Source: Rhizophagus irregularis
Taxonomy: Eukaryota; Glomeromycota; Glomeromycetes; Glomerales; Glomeraceae
Length of the DNA stretch: 64,000 nucleotides
NCBI RefSeq assembly: GCF_026210795.1
Contig: NC_089452.1
Coordinates: forward strand, 868,001 to 932,000
Direction: 5' to 3'
Of this stretch, positions 23,530 to 36,700 are shown in pieces. Within the stretch, counting starts at the first letter, position 1, and every line of letters begins with the position of its first letter. Below the pieces are notes generated by a model, which was not told the origin of the DNA, ran no database searches, and saw only the letters and a program-made list of their open reading frames with translations. The position numbers and the translations under genes are program-made.

Positions 23530-24423
23530 ATGTCTGATAAACAACTTCTTAATACAGATATTATTTATTCATTTAATATTAATAATTCATTAAATGAATT
23601 TTCTCAAATTATTCAAAATTTTAATAAAATAAATATAAAAGAAATAAAACCTACGATCAAAAATAGTATTTTTGATGGAGATTTAAGTATTATAATTGAT
23701 GAAATGGTTAATTTTATTTTTAAAGAATTAAATGAAGGAATATATAAAGAGATAATAAATAAAAATTTTATTAATTTTATGAATGATCATGAAATAATTC
23801 CAAAAGAAATTTATAATTATATTTTAAATGATCAAAATAATTCAAATTCTATTTATTTACTTGGATATTTTAATTATTATGGAATTGAAGTTAATATTAA
23901 TCAACAAAGAGCATTTGAATTATATCAAAAATCTATGAAGTTAAAGAATCATGTGGCACAATTAGAACTTGCTGAAATGTATATTTATGGAATTGGTGTT
24001 AATAAAAATCATGATAAAGCTTTTGAATTAACAAAAGAATTAGCAGATATAGGTATTCCAAATGCAATAAATAAGATAGGTTATTGTTATGAAAATGGAA
24101 TTGGAACTAATATTAATAAGAAAAAAACATTTGAATTTTATAAAGAGGCAGCAGATTTAGGAAATTCGAATGGAATAAATAATTTAGCTTATTGTCATTA
24201 TAATGGAATTGGAACTATTGTTGATAAACAAAAAGGTTTTGAATTATATAAAAAGGCTGCAAATTTGAAAAATGATTTAGCTCAATATAATCTTGCTTTT
24301 ATGTATGAAACTGGAAATGGAATTGAAGAAAATATCGAACAAGCAGTTTATTGGTATAAAAAATCTGCTGAGCAAGGATATCTAAATGCTCAAAACAAAT
24401 TGAAAATGCTTCCAAAGTTATAA
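23530..24423 (+). CDS. Sel1-repeat protein
   Basis: 297 residues in one exon. The N-terminal ~105 residues are helical and asparagine-rich (including I-I-D-E-M-V-N-F-I-F-K-E-L-N-E-G), a region usually found between the kinase domain and the repeats in related fungal proteins. About five Sel1 (TPR-like, ~36-residue) repeats follow, with the typical A-x-x-x-L-A/G, Y-x-x-G-x-G-V and A-F-E-L-Y/W-Y-x-K-A-A-D-x-G signatures. Sel1 repeats are adaptor surfaces for protein complexes. No kinase domain is attached, so it acts as a stand-alone adaptor or is a natural truncation. Length and frame are intact. Confidence 0.9.
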   Translation: MSDKQLLNTDIIYSFNINNSLNEFSQIIQNFNKINIKEIKPTIKNSIFDGDLSIIIDEMVNFIFKELNEGIYKEIINKNFINFMNDHEIIPKEIYNYILNDQNNSNSIYLLGYFNYYGIEVNINQQRAFELYQKSMKLKNHVAQLELAEMYIYGIGVNKNHDKAFELTKELADIGIPNAINKIGYCYENGIGTNINKKKTFEFYKEAADLGNSNGINNLAYCHYNGIGTIVDKQKGFELYKKAANLKNDLAQYNLAFMYETGNGIEENIEQAVYWYKKSAEQGYLNAQNKLKMLPKL

Positions 24424-24716
24424 TAATAGATCATGTATTTTTTTTTATATAGAAAAAATGACCCTTTCATACTTTCAAATTTATGTATTTAGCAAATTAT
24501 ACAAGTTTATAAGCAAATAGTGTTAGGAATTTATTATTAGTTTTGATCATTTTAATTAGATTTTATTGATATAACCTATTTATCACATATTCTTTTTTTA
24601 TGAAAAATAAAAAAAAATAAATAGGAATGTTATAATTTGTTTTTGCCGATTGGTTTCTCCAATTTGAACTAAAATTTGAATAAAACAAAGGAATTGGGAT
24701 AAATCCGGATAAAATG

Positions 24717-25151
24717 AACGAACTTGATATAATATATGAAAACTGGAGATTTGATTCTTTCATTTTATCAAATGGTTTAAAGGAAATGAAGGAAACTTTA
24801 GTTAAAATAAATCTGGATTTAAAACATATAATTAATTTTTCAAAAAAGAATAAGATAATTTGTTAAGATAATTTAAATAAATTGATAAAGAATTTTTAAA
24901 ACGTCAAGGAAAGGTTCGGTTCTATATTAAAAATAAAATTAATAATTATTTTATAAATAAAAATTTTAAAATAGAAAAACTTTTACCACCTTCTTTATTA
25001 ACGTATGAGATTATTAATTGATGAATTAACAGGTTTTAGTAATAAATTACCGAAATCCTCTATCCAAAGAATCCTTGAGCGAAAAAACTTAAAATTATTA
25101 TATAAAATAAGAAACGCTGCCATATTATTAATGATTGCTGGCTCCCCATAG
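24717..25151 (+). pseudogene. Degenerate gene relic
   Basis: A plus-strand coding remnant broken by several stops and shifts. Readable pieces: E-L-D-I-I-Y-E-N-W near 24720, L-P-P-S-L-L-T-Y near 24990, then D-E-L-T-G-F-S-N-K-L-P-K near 25025 and a final Y-K-I-R-N-A-A-I-L-L-M-I-A-G-S-P up to TAG 25149-25151. The L-P-(P)-S-L-L-x-Y / D-E-L-T-x-F-x-N-K-L pair recurs at 47800-47870, so it belongs to a repeated gene family in this genome, not otherwise recognised. Confidence 0.4.
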
Positions 25152-25299
25152 ATAGGCATTTGAATTTGTGCGATCAACTAATCAGGAATGCAATTCATTT
25201 AGCTGCTAATTACATTAGTTATGATAAAATTTTTTTAAATAAATAAATAAATTATGAAATAGTTCACAATCGATAAAAAAAAAAGTCTAAAGTGCTTCT

Positions 25300-27713
25300 T
25301 TGTTATATTCTTTTAGTCGTATCTATATTTCAATAATTATATGCTAAAATATGGACACTCTAGAATGTGCAACAGGCTAAGGGATAGATATTCGGGAACT
25401 CTTCCGGATCATTCCGACAAAAATTTTAACGGAAGAAAAAGACGGTTTTAGAGAAATTTTATTAATAAAACATTCAAAAATAACCTGAAAAGTGGAGTCA
25501 GCATATAATTTTACAGAATATAGATATAGGTTACTTAGAGAAGATAAAGAGTTACTACACGCTGGCTCTAAAGGTTCAAAGAGAACGGAGAAATAATGCG
25601 ACTAACAGAGTAGAAGATATGCTTTTAGAGTCAATACGGAAGTCTGTTGTCATAAAAAAAACTATAAAATATTAAGTTGTACTAGTACGTCTTATGAGAT
25701 ATATATAACGATGAAATGAAAAGACTTTCGAAAGAAATTTTGGATCTTAGACGTTGGCTGCGGGAGCGCAGCAGCGAAACAAAGTAATGTCACATGATGA
25801 TGTAACAAAAAAGGTAAATGACGAATTATATTAGAGAAAAATAAAATATCTCAAGAAGTTGAATCAACGTGATTAGAAAATTAAAAAAGTAAAGTCCAAC
25901 ACTATAAATAGCCGTAAAGGGAAAGGTGTGGATAAACTACAGAAATCTAGGTTACAATACGTCATTGTTTAGCAACACACCGATTGAGATACTTGTGTAC
26001 GACATTCCGGCGCGAGCGATAGAAAGAAGATAAAATTATTACTGTCTTCAAAAGCTTAGGATTGGTTAAAAGAATCTCGATTAAGACATAATTCAAGTAT
26101 AAGTTAGTAAAAATAGAAATACATTTAAAGAGAGAACAAGAAAGTGCGGAGTGGTTGCAGAGAGCTAATATCAATATGATGATCGAACAATAAGAGGTTT
26201 TTGTTCCGGCTTCCAAAAAGTTATCAGAAATTAGGGAGATGTATAAGCTCGTAGCCTACAAAGAAGAATTGAAGAACTTGACGGATAAAGACATTATTGA
26301 TTTTTATGGAGGATATGACTGGTTTTTTGGTAAAACCATTTACATTAAGAATAAAAGGTTTTTTTTTACGCGTATTTTGGTGATCAAAGTTAGAAGCAGC
26401 AGTCGGTAGCGAAAAGTATAGAATCAGAAGGCGTCGAACGGTGGAAGGCGTGTGGATCATTCCTCAAAGGAAAAAAAAGTTTTGATATATTCATTTCTAA
26501 TAGGAATTTCCAAGTCTGTGATGAAAGATGTCGGGGCAATAATGAGCGTGGGATTAGAGGAATATGATAAGAATAGGAGAGATTTATGAGAAAGACGTGG
26601 AGGAGATTACGGCAGGAATAACTGAAGAATACGTTAAGGAAAAGGATGTGCTTAAAAAAGGTATACAGCAGAGTGCGGAAAGAATAATAAAAGCGATGGG
26701 TTGGAGTTTAAATGAATTGTTAGTACAGTAAATAAAGGTAGAAAAACGCAAGTTTTGTTTGAAGAAATACAAAAAACTAACGTTGAGCAAATTGCCCGAA
26801 GGATAGACCGAAGCCGATTGTATCATCGAAGAGTCATCAGGAAATTTTTTTATATGTAAAAAATATGCAATAATTTGTGCATGAAAAAATTGATTTGCAC
26901 ACCCTGAAAATGCATATTAATTGCATATTTAATATATATAATGTATTTTCCATACAATATATTGTAAAAAAATGCGTTGATTTTTATATAAATTTGTACA
27001 AAGAATTATACATATAATATTGTTAATTATATTGCATAAATTTTGAGAAATTTAACTATTTGTGCAATATTGAATACCCTGAGAATTTTGTGATGGTTTG
27101 GATGATTGCATTGTAGATATTGTTAATAAATATTGCAAGAGTGCGTTGTCGAATCTCGTTTCTAAGGATGTGTCGAATACGAACGATCATGTGACTCCGA
27201 ATAAAATGGTTGACGTCATCAACGGATTTTAGGAAGAAGAAAAAAGCAGAGTTACCAGTAACTGAAGAGGATATGAATTTGTATGATCAGGTGAATCGGA
27301 ATTGTTCATCACCCGAAATTAAAAAAGAAGAAATTTCTGAAGAAAAAATTAGACAAAAGCGAAGTAGTAAGGAGGAAATCAGTAGGGTGAAAGTGATAGG
27401 AGAGTGAGTCAGAAAATATTGCTACGGAGGTAGCATGTGAAAAGTCTGGTCAAGTAGGGAAAGGAAAGAAAGGTGTTAGGTCGAAGAAAAAGAAGAATAA
27501 AAAGAATTGGTAAGGTTATCAATAAAATATCTAATGTTTAGGGACGTAAGTATTAGCGTAGATTTTTAATTATAAAGGTAAATTAAGAATCATAAATAGC
27601 TAGTATGTATTTGGGTAGTGCTGTAGTTTAAAGTTTTATTTTTTGGTTTTATTTTGCAGTGCGTAGTACTACGCGATTTTCGCAATACTAATAAAGTTTA
27701 TAAAAAAAAAAAC
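25300..27713 (+). mobile_element. Degraded non-LTR retrotransposon (ORF1 region and 3' tail)
   Basis: Broken plus-strand coding traces include I-L-V-Y-D-I-P near 26000, a charged helix near 26600-26730 (D-V-E-E-I-T-A-G-I-T-E-E-Y), and a better piece at 27170-27405 (N-D-H-V-T-P, V-D-V-I-N-G-F, R-K-K-K-K, T-E-E-D-M-N-L-Y-D-Q-V, R-S-S-K-E). These resemble the ORF1/gag-like protein of LINEs common in these fungi. The element ends in AATAAAGTTTAT followed by a run of A at 27703-27713. The minus-strand open frames at 25962-26826 are shadows. The 5' limit is a guess. Confidence 0.45.
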
Positions 27714-27871
27714 AATAGGCTAAGCCTCCTTGTGGCGTAACACATTTCAAAAATAATAAATAATAAAACACTCTAATAAACGTACGTATCTTTAACTGCT
27801 CTAGGAGTTTGCTTAAAATTCAGAAATATTGGTTTTGACTTTAATAATTAAAACTAATTTTATCGTTCATA

Positions 27872-28780
27872 CAGAGGGCGATCAAAATTATCCGGCCAGT
27901 TTATTTTGCTAAAATTTTGTTGATCATGATGTGTTAATGTAATATAAATAAGATATAACTTAGTATTTATAATCACAATAAACAAATTCCAATGCTTCAT
28001 ATTTTTCGAAAATATGAAGTCACCCTATAGTATGAATTTTATAAATTTTACAATTTTGTGTAAACAAACTTAAAAATATTAAAAATATCATAATTTCGCC
28101 AATATCGATCTGATCGACCTGTGCTTACCACCATTCGAATCGTCTCAATGAGACGGATCAAAAGAGCTATAAATCGGAAAATCTCAATCACAGGAACAGA
28201 AAATATCATAGATGACATTTAGGCTTTTAGAGCGTAATCATGTGATGAATATCGATCCTACAAACATTAAATTATTACCATTCAAATCCTCTCAATGAGA
28301 CGAATCTGATGAACCCAAAATTTCAAAATTTCAATCACTAGATCTCAAAATAACCTTAACATACAATTTTAAATTTTAAAATTTGCGAATTTCGCAAACT
28401 CGAAAAATTTATAATTTACATAGTATTACATTTGCATAATACCTGTAATTAATATGTAATATAATGGCATAATACTTTTTCAACATTATGCTTGCATACC
28501 TTATTAAATTTTCTGATAAAACCACTTGAAAAGTACTATGTTAAAGTTGCATTGAAAGGTATTACTCCAGAATATTATAAAAAATCTATCAATAGCATAT
28601 CTCTGTGAATTGGGGAGTTATTTTTGCAAATGGAGATAGAATTTATTATTAAAATTTTATCTGAATTAGTAAACAAAGACATAATGAATTTGTTTAACTT
28701 AAATTTTTATTATTGCTATATTATATATATATAAATTATTTCAACTTGAAAAGTGGCCGGATAATTCTGATCGCCCTCTG
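27872..28780. mobile_element. 909-bp Tc1/mariner-type element, non-autonomous
   Basis: TA flanks (27870-27871 and 28781-28782). The left end CAGAGGGCGATCAAAATTAT and the reverse complement of the right end CAGAGGGCGATCAGAATTAT match and continue CCGGCCA on both sides, giving inverted repeats of about 28 bp with one mismatch. Inside, a ~150-bp segment containing CTCAATGAGACG is directly repeated (about 28140 and 28290). No transposase frame is present. Confidence 0.8.
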
Positions 28781-28782
28781 TA

Positions 28783-29160
28783 GTTTTTATTAATATTTGT
28801 GAAAACAGATATTTAAGAATTTAAAGTTGTTCAGTAAGTTTTGGACTACTTAAATAAATATTCAAGTATTTAAGTATGTATAATTTATCTGTATAAATAA
28901 TTTTATGTGAAATTATAGTGACGTACAGTTAGTTTTTGCGCTTTTATTAGGTGAAATAAGTTTTGAGTTTAATTAAGTTCATTTTGCAAGTGTAAAATAA
29001 CTTGTATTAAATTTATAAGTTGGTAAAAATGATGATTATTTGAGCCAGTTTGATAAAAAATTAACATCTAAATGAAAGAATTATTTTTTAATGTTCTTGG
29101 AGAAAAAAAGCAATATTTTTAAAAAATTATTCTATTAATTTTTAATAAGATATATACTGT
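28783..29160. other. Intergenic, no gene seen
   Basis: AT-rich, no motif. Confidence 0.4.
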
Positions 29161-29776
29161 ATGGAGAGATGCTCATCAGTGCGACAACTTGCACCCAACT
29201 AAATAGCGACTCCAGTGAAAGAATTGAACGTAAGAGAGATAAAGAAGTAGACAAAGACAAGGTTGTGGAACCAGAAGCCGTCATGTTGAATGAGAATAAG
29301 AAACGCGTAGTGACATCTCAGGGAAGCAGAATCGACGAATAAACAATAAGTCATTCAACGAATAAACAAATTTGAAGTAAGTTGGAAAGGGTTGCAGATC
29401 AACGTGGTCAAGTGGAGAATTTTTGACTTCTGTTCGAATACGTTTCCGTCAACGGGAATTAAATAGGCTTTATTTTTAATGTATTATTATTATTTTTTTT
29501 TCTTATTTTTGTTTCCATAATTTTTATTTGTTTTTAGTCAATATTATTTCTGTATAGTTTCGCTTTAGTTTATCAAATACAAATAGTGTAGTGTAATTAC
29601 TATGAATAATTAGAAAAGCAGAAAACATCGGAAAATATTGTAGATTGGTTAGTTATAGAGGTATTGGTGATTTATTATCAAGTATCAACGCTTCTAGGTA
29701 TTTTTGAAAATTATGTAATCTTTTCAAGATTTAAATAATTAATAAAATGCGTTACTAATTATAAAAAAAAAAAAGA
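29161..29776 (+). mobile_element. Retroposon relic with A-tail
   Basis: A charged coding-like stretch at about 29210-29341 (E-R-K-R-D-K-E-V-D-K-D-K) ends in TAA and is followed by ~400 bp of AT-rich 3' sequence, AATAAAATGCG, and a run of A at 29764-29775. It reads as the 3' portion of a LINE or LINE-driven insertion. Confidence 0.4.
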
Positions 29777-29958
29777 AAATGTTCATCAGTGCGACAACTG
29801 CGAAATGGGAGAACCTTTGCTGCGCCACAATAATGACGTAGGTGCTTGTGATCAACATGGTTGTAATGCATCTTTTAATGCATTTAATACATACCACAAC
29901 AGGAAAAGCGGGGGCTCAGACAAATCATGTGCTTATAAGTCTAGCCATTCGGAAAATA
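29777..29958 (+). pseudogene. Cysteine-rich coding fragment
   Basis: About 60 codons are open in one frame with paired cysteines and histidines (H-Q-C-D-N-C-E-M-G, then A-C-D-Q-H-G-C-N-A, K-S-C-A-Y-K). The layout suggests a zinc-binding exon, but there is no start or end. The motif GCTCATCAGTGCGACAACT also occurs at 29172, so the segment is partly duplicated. The 101-codon frame at 29842-30147 is a shadow. Family unknown. Confidence 0.25.
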
Positions 29959-30660
29959 AGTTTTTCTATCTATAATTTACTGTATATAGTAAATTATTTT
30001 TTTTACAAGATATTAGCATTAACCATTAAAAGTATCTATTATATTAATTTTATGATTTTAATTAAAAAAATACAAAATAAGAAAGTCAGTTTTTTGAAAA
30101 ATCCCATTTTTCAGCAAATGATCGTCAAAATCGATTATGTAATTTAAACCTACGTAATCGGCCGAGCCTCCCATATAATGCATTTAATACATCCTGTGAT
30201 CACAAACAAGGACCCGAGTAATATATATTGTAAATGTGCAAGAGATTGACACTCATTTACTATTAGTTCTACGCAACTCTTTAGGGCCAGAATTACGTAA
30301 TGTCGCCTGGCATTATCCAAAAAAAGGGAGAATCTACACGTTTTGGTTCATTCTACGTAAATTCTGTATTGTCACCTTTTATGTATTGCTTGGGTCCTAA
30401 CATACATAACATCCTTTGATTGCATACAATACATCCTTTGGTTGTATCCCTGTAAAAAAGTCGATCCGTTTTTTATATTCCATAAAGGCATATTTTCGGC
30501 ATTTTCCGTGAATGGATCCGTGAAAGGCTCATTTTTACGGAGTTTTACAGAAATAACGGATAAAATTTTTTATTATGGTATATAATTAATGCATTGATAT
30601 ATCCTTTGATTGTACAAAATGCATTCATTATTTCCTTTGATTCCTGTAATACAGTATTAA
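29959..30660. other. Upstream region of microexon kinase B
   Basis: No gene. The TTTGCTGCGC...ACGTA sequence near 29815 also occurs upstream of gene C (near 49394). A CCCTGTAAAAAAGTCGATCCG end at about 30446 matches the inverted end of an element near 60955. Confidence 0.4.
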
Positions 30661-30670
30661 GTTAACAACT

Positions 30671-30681
30671 ATATATATATC
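30671..30681 (+). promoter_or_regulatory. TATA box of microexon kinase B
   Basis: TATATATATC-type TATA about 75-85 bp before ATG 30755. The following leader (GCGTTTAAAAAA, then ACACTATCTTT) is shared with gene C at the matching place, supporting this as the promoter and ATG 30755 as the real start. Confidence 0.55.
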
Positions 30682-30754
30682 AACATTAATTAAGGCGTTT
30701 AAAAAAGAAAAAAATATTTACACTATCTTTTTAGGGTGAATTTTGATAAAAAAA

Positions 30755-33700
30755 ATGGCTTACAGTAATTATAGAGGTAAACGGCATATAGCATGAATAT
30801 TAAATACAAATTTGAATTATTCTAATTATTAAAACAAATTCATAATATAATAGAACTAGTTTCAAGAAACACTAATAAGAAATATAGAGGTAAATAACAT
30901 TAAAGTTTATATTATTTATTGGGAAAATATATATCTCGCCCTCCTGTATGATGTTAAAATTTCGCATTCTGCAACAAAAAAAGAAATTCTTAATATACAA
31001 CCTTTTTAAAAAAAATGTCTACTATATGTATTTTCCCCTGATCTACAAGTTTACTTAAAGCATCAAAGGTGGTTTTGAATGTCATTTTTAACTTATTTGA
31101 CAAAACTTTTTTGGGGTTTTTTTCGTTAAATCACGTTAAGTATTTAATTCTGGCCAGAATTAAATGATCGGCATACAAAATTCCTTTTTGGAACAAAGGC
31201 GAGATTTAATCATCACACATGGGACGAGATCTAAATTTACCCATATTTATTAAATAAAGTTAATTATAAACAATATGGTTATAATACTTTATGGATATTC
31301 ACATATAATTTAAACTAACTATTATTTATATTTAAAGACTTTTTAGATATTTCGCTTTGTAAGTTAATAGGTTATCTTATAATTGAATAATAATGATGGA
31401 GTTGCTTATTTTTGCTATTTTCTATATAACTAAATGATTTATCTGACGATTTATAATATTATTATAGTTGGTAAGTCATCTTTCATTTTTCACCACATTT
31501 TGCATTAATATTCAAATAACTAAATCCTTTACTTGAATAACAAATTAATAATTCACTATATTATAGATGATCGTAAGTTGTGGTATTTAATATATTATAT
31601 CTTTTAATATTTACGTATATTTTAGCTAACTATATTCTTTATTTAAATAATTAGTTTGTAAGTGATACATTCAATTTAGAACATATGCTTTTGTAATAGT
31701 ATTTACATCTAATTAATTTATAATTAATAATTACAGGGTGTAAGTTAATATGCTATCTATATTTCTATTATTTAGGCCGTTCAAACTTAATTGTTTGTTT
31801 AACATACAAACCCCTATATGTTTTTAAAAATCAAACTTTTATAAACGTATTATAACAACAGTACAACATAAAGTTATTTGTTTCAATGTCCCCTTTAAAT
31901 TTATAATTTCCAAAATTTCCATTTCTGGTTGTTAAACAAATAATTAAGTTAGAACAGCCTTATATAATTTAAGCTAACTAAATTCTTTACTATTAAAAAA
32001 TTATTTGACAATTTATTTTAGTCGGTAAGTTATAAGTTAGTTATTTAAATATATTTGATATAATTTAATCTTTTATTTAAAAAATTATATATAGGAGGCA
32101 AGTTATTTAATTCTCATATTTATATTTGCATATAATTAACATATAATTTAAACCAACTAAATTCTATATTTTTATGTTTAAAGCATATGTCTGTCGAGGT
32201 GAGTTATTTATTCAACTCTTATTGTTACATATTTATATAATATTTACACATAATTTAAATTAACTAAATTCTTTATTTGATAATTCATTTTAGATTGTAA
32301 GTTATAAATAATTTAATGGCTTTATTATTTCACACCACTGGTGCCCAACACTATAGTGGGTTTTTTTCATATTATATTAATAGAATCAATCGGCTTAACT
32401 AGACTACAAATAATAGAATAAAAAGTTAAGTTGCACGATATGACTATATTGTTGAACACCAGTGATGTGAAATATAAGTTTGTTATTTTTAAATTCTCTT
32501 ATTAGTATATATCAAACATATAATTTAAACTAACTAAATTCTTTATTTAAAAATTTATTTAATAATATAGGGAGTAAGTTATTTATTTAATTTCATTATT
32601 ATATATTTATATAATATTTACATATAATTTAAATTAAACTAACGAAATTCTTTATTTAAAAAATTATTTGGAAATTATTTTAGAATGTAAGTTATTTATT
32701 ACTTATCAAATTTATCATTTCACACCACTGGTATATGATACTTTCACAAAAACTATGGTCTAAACTAAACAAGTATATATTTGAAGTATATGCTACAGCA
32801 TTGGATACTGCAAAGTAAAAAATAATTATTATATGATATCAATAGAATTAGCTTAGCGAAACTACACATAATATAGAGTAAAAAGTTAAGTTACAAATAA
32901 AAAAAAATACAATGAATTACTATTGTGTCATGGGCACCAGGGTGGTGTGAAATATAATTTATTATCTTTAAATTAATTCTATTATTAAATATTTATATAT
33001 AATTTAAACTAACTGAATTCTTTATTTAAAAATAACTTAACAATATAGGGGGTAATGTTATTTATAATTCTATTAGTATATATTTATTTAATCTTTATAT
33101 ATAATTTAAATTAACTATATTCTTTATTAAAATATTATTTAATAATATAGAGGGTAAGTTTATTTATTAATTCTACTATTGCATATCTATATAATATTTA
33201 CATATAATTTTATTTAAAAAATTCTTTAATAAATTTATTTTAGATTGTAAGTTATTACTATTTATTTACTTTATTATTTTATATGTTTATATAATCATAT
33301 TTACGTATAATACTTAAAATAATTATTTTAATAATATAGGGAGTAAGTTATTTATTTAATTTTATTATCACAGCTTTATAATATAATATACATATAGTTT
33401 TATTAACTAAATTGTTTATTTAAAAAATTATTTTAGGATGTAAGTCATAAGTTATTTATTTAAGTTTATTATTATATACTTGCATAATATATACTTAATT
33501 ATAATTTGAACCAACTTAAAAAATTATTTGGCAATATAGGGGGTAAGTTATTATTGTAATTCTCATATTTATATATTTATATAATATTTACATATGATTT
33601 AAAAAAACTAATAAATCCTTTATCTGAAAAATTATTTGGGAATTTATTTTAGATTGTAAGTTATAAGTTATTTATTTAATTTTATAATATAGTATACATA

Positions 33701-36700
33701 TAATTTTTATTATTTAAACTAACTAATTCTTTTATTTAAAAAAATACTTGGGAATTTATTTTAGTTGGTAAGTTATAGGTTATTTATTTACTTCTATATT
33801 TATTTATATAATATCTAACACATAATTTAAACTAACTAAATTCTTTATTTAAATAATTATTTTAGAATGTAAGTTATAATTATTTATTGAAAATTACCAG
33901 TGGTGATGGACATCATACCAACATTATGGTGTGAATTGTGATATTTATAGCAATACCCTTATTTATTAAATTACATTATTACCTTCTACATATTTATATT
34001 ATATTTCAATACAATTTAACTAAATTCTTTATTTGAAAAACTATCCGCAATTTATTTTAGTTGGTAGGTTATAAATTATTTATTTATCAGTTATTATTAA
34101 TTTTACATATAAAATTTAAACTAAATTCTTTATTTAAAATATTATTTTAGAACGTAAGCCATATTATTTATTTATATCCATTATTGCTTATCTAATAATT
34201 ATATAATATTTAATTAACCAAATTATTTATTTAAAAATTGGTTGACAATATAGGGGGTAAGTTAATTATTTAATTCTCGTATTTAAATAATTGATATTTT
34301 ACATACGATTTAAACTAATTAAATTATTTAAAATATTATTTGTTAATATAGGGAGTAAGTTATTTATTTAATTCTAATTTTCGCGTACTAAATATAATTT
34401 AAACTAATTATTATATTCTTTATTTAAAAAATTATATGGAAATTTATTTTTAGTTGGTAGGTTATAAGTTATTTATTTAATTAATTTTTTACATATTTAT
34501 GCAAATTTACATGTAATCATATAATTTAAACTGACTAAATTCTTTATTTAAAAATTATTTGGTAATATAATATAGTTGGTAAGTCATATGATATTTAATT
34601 CTATTATTATTATTACATATTTTGTATAATATTGAGATATGATTTAAACTAACTAAATTTTTTATTTGAAAATTATTTAACAATATAGCAGGTAAGTTAC
34701 TTATTTAGTTCTATTATGAAATATTTGTATACAATTTAAACTAACTAAATTCTTTATTTAGATTGTAAGTTGTTTTATTTGATTCGATTATTATTACATG
34801 CTTATATAACATTTACACATAATTTTAAACTAAACTCTTATTTAAAATTTTTTTGATAATACAGCAAGTAAGTTATTTATTATTACATGCTTATCTAATA
34901 ATCATATATTATTTGTACTAAGATTTTTATTCACAAAATATTCAATAATGTATTGTACTAGGGCGTAAGTTATTTATTTAATTTTATTATTACATATTAT
35001 GAAAATTTGCATAAACTTAAATTAACTGAATTCTTTATTTAAAACTTATTTAATAATATAGTCTGTAAGTTATTTATTTAATTCCATCATTACAAATTCA
35101 TGTAATTTATGTAATATTTACATATAGTTCAAACTAACTAAATTCTTGATTTAAAATTATATAATGATATAGCACGTAAGTTATTTTTTTTTTAATTTTA
35201 TTATTTACGTATTATGCAAAATTTACATAAATTTAAATTAACTGAATTCTTTGTTTAAAACTTCTTATAAAAATATAGCACGTAAATTATTTATCTAATT
35301 CTACTATTATTACGTATTTATATAAAATTTGCATATAATTAAATTCTTTACTATTTAAAAAATTGTTTAATAATATAGGGAGTAAGTTATTTATTTGATT
35401 ACATATTTATAAAGTATTCACATATAATTTAAGCTAACTAAATTTTATTTAAAAATTATTTAATAATGTAGAGGGTAAGTTATTTAATTCTATTATTACA
35501 TATTTGTAAAATATTCATATGTAACCAAACTCTTTATTTAAAAATTGTTTAATAATATAGCACGTAAGTTAATTATTTAATTCTATTATTACTTATTGTT
35601 ATAATATTTGTATAATTTAAACTAACTAAGTTCTTTATTTAAAATTACTTAATAATATAGCACGTAAGTTATTTGTTTAATATTTATGTAAATTTTTTAT
35701 ATAATTTAAATTAACTAAATTCTTTGTTTAATAATATAGCACGTAAGTTAATTATTTATATTATTTACATATTGATTAAATCAACTAATAAATTCTTGAC
35801 TTAAATTATTTGGAAATTTATTTAGGACGTAAGTTATAAGTTATTTATTTAATTCTATTTTTATTGTTACTACATAATTATTTAATATTTGCACATAATT
35901 AAACCAATTAAATTCTTTGTTGAAAATTATTTAATAATATAGGAAGTAAGTTATTTATTTAAATCTATTATTACACAATTATACTACAATTTAAGCTAAC
36001 TAAAATTTATTTAAAATTATTTGGTAATTTATTTCAGTTGGTAAGTTATAAGTTATTTATTTAATTCTATTATTATATAATTATATTATATTTACATACA
36101 ATTTAAATTAACTAAATCCCTAACTAAAACTTATTTGTAATTTATTTTAGTTGGTAAGTCATAGTATTTACTTAATTTATTATTGCATATTTTTATATGA
36201 TCTATATTTGCATATAATTTAAACTAAGTTCTTCATTTAAAAATTATTTAATAATATAGGAAGTAAGTCATTTATTCAGTTTTGTTATATACTTATAAAT
36301 ATTCACATTTAATTTAATTAACTAATTTTCTTATTTAAACTTTAATTAACAATATAGAGGGTAAGTTATTTATTTAATTATATTATTATATATTTTATCC
36401 TATTTGTATAATTCAAACTAACTAAATTTTATTTAAAATTATCTGATAATTTATTTTAGATTGTAAGTCATAAGTTATTTATTATTTATTTATTTAATAT
36501 AATTTAAATTAACTAAATTCTTAATTAAAAAATGTACTATTTGTAATTTATTTTAGTTGGTAAGTTATACTACTGTATTTATTTAATATTATTACATATT
36601 AATATAATATTTACTTATAATTACTTTTTTAAAACACTATTTGTAATTTATTTTAGTCGGTAAGCTATAAGTTATTTATTTAATTTTTTTATTATTATAT

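Noticed and set aside
25962-26826. Three minus-strand open frames
   Set aside because: Shadows opposite a degraded plus-strand retroelement ORF; no motifs of their own.
29842-30147. 101-codon plus frame
   Set aside because: Its first part is out of frame with the cysteine-rich segment and the rest is low-complexity K/I/Y-rich sequence.
30888-30889. Two-base exon AG between AATATAG and GTAAAT
   Set aside because: It would shift the whole kinase B array out of the phase supported by gene C; the sequence looks like a copy of the exon 1 donor region.
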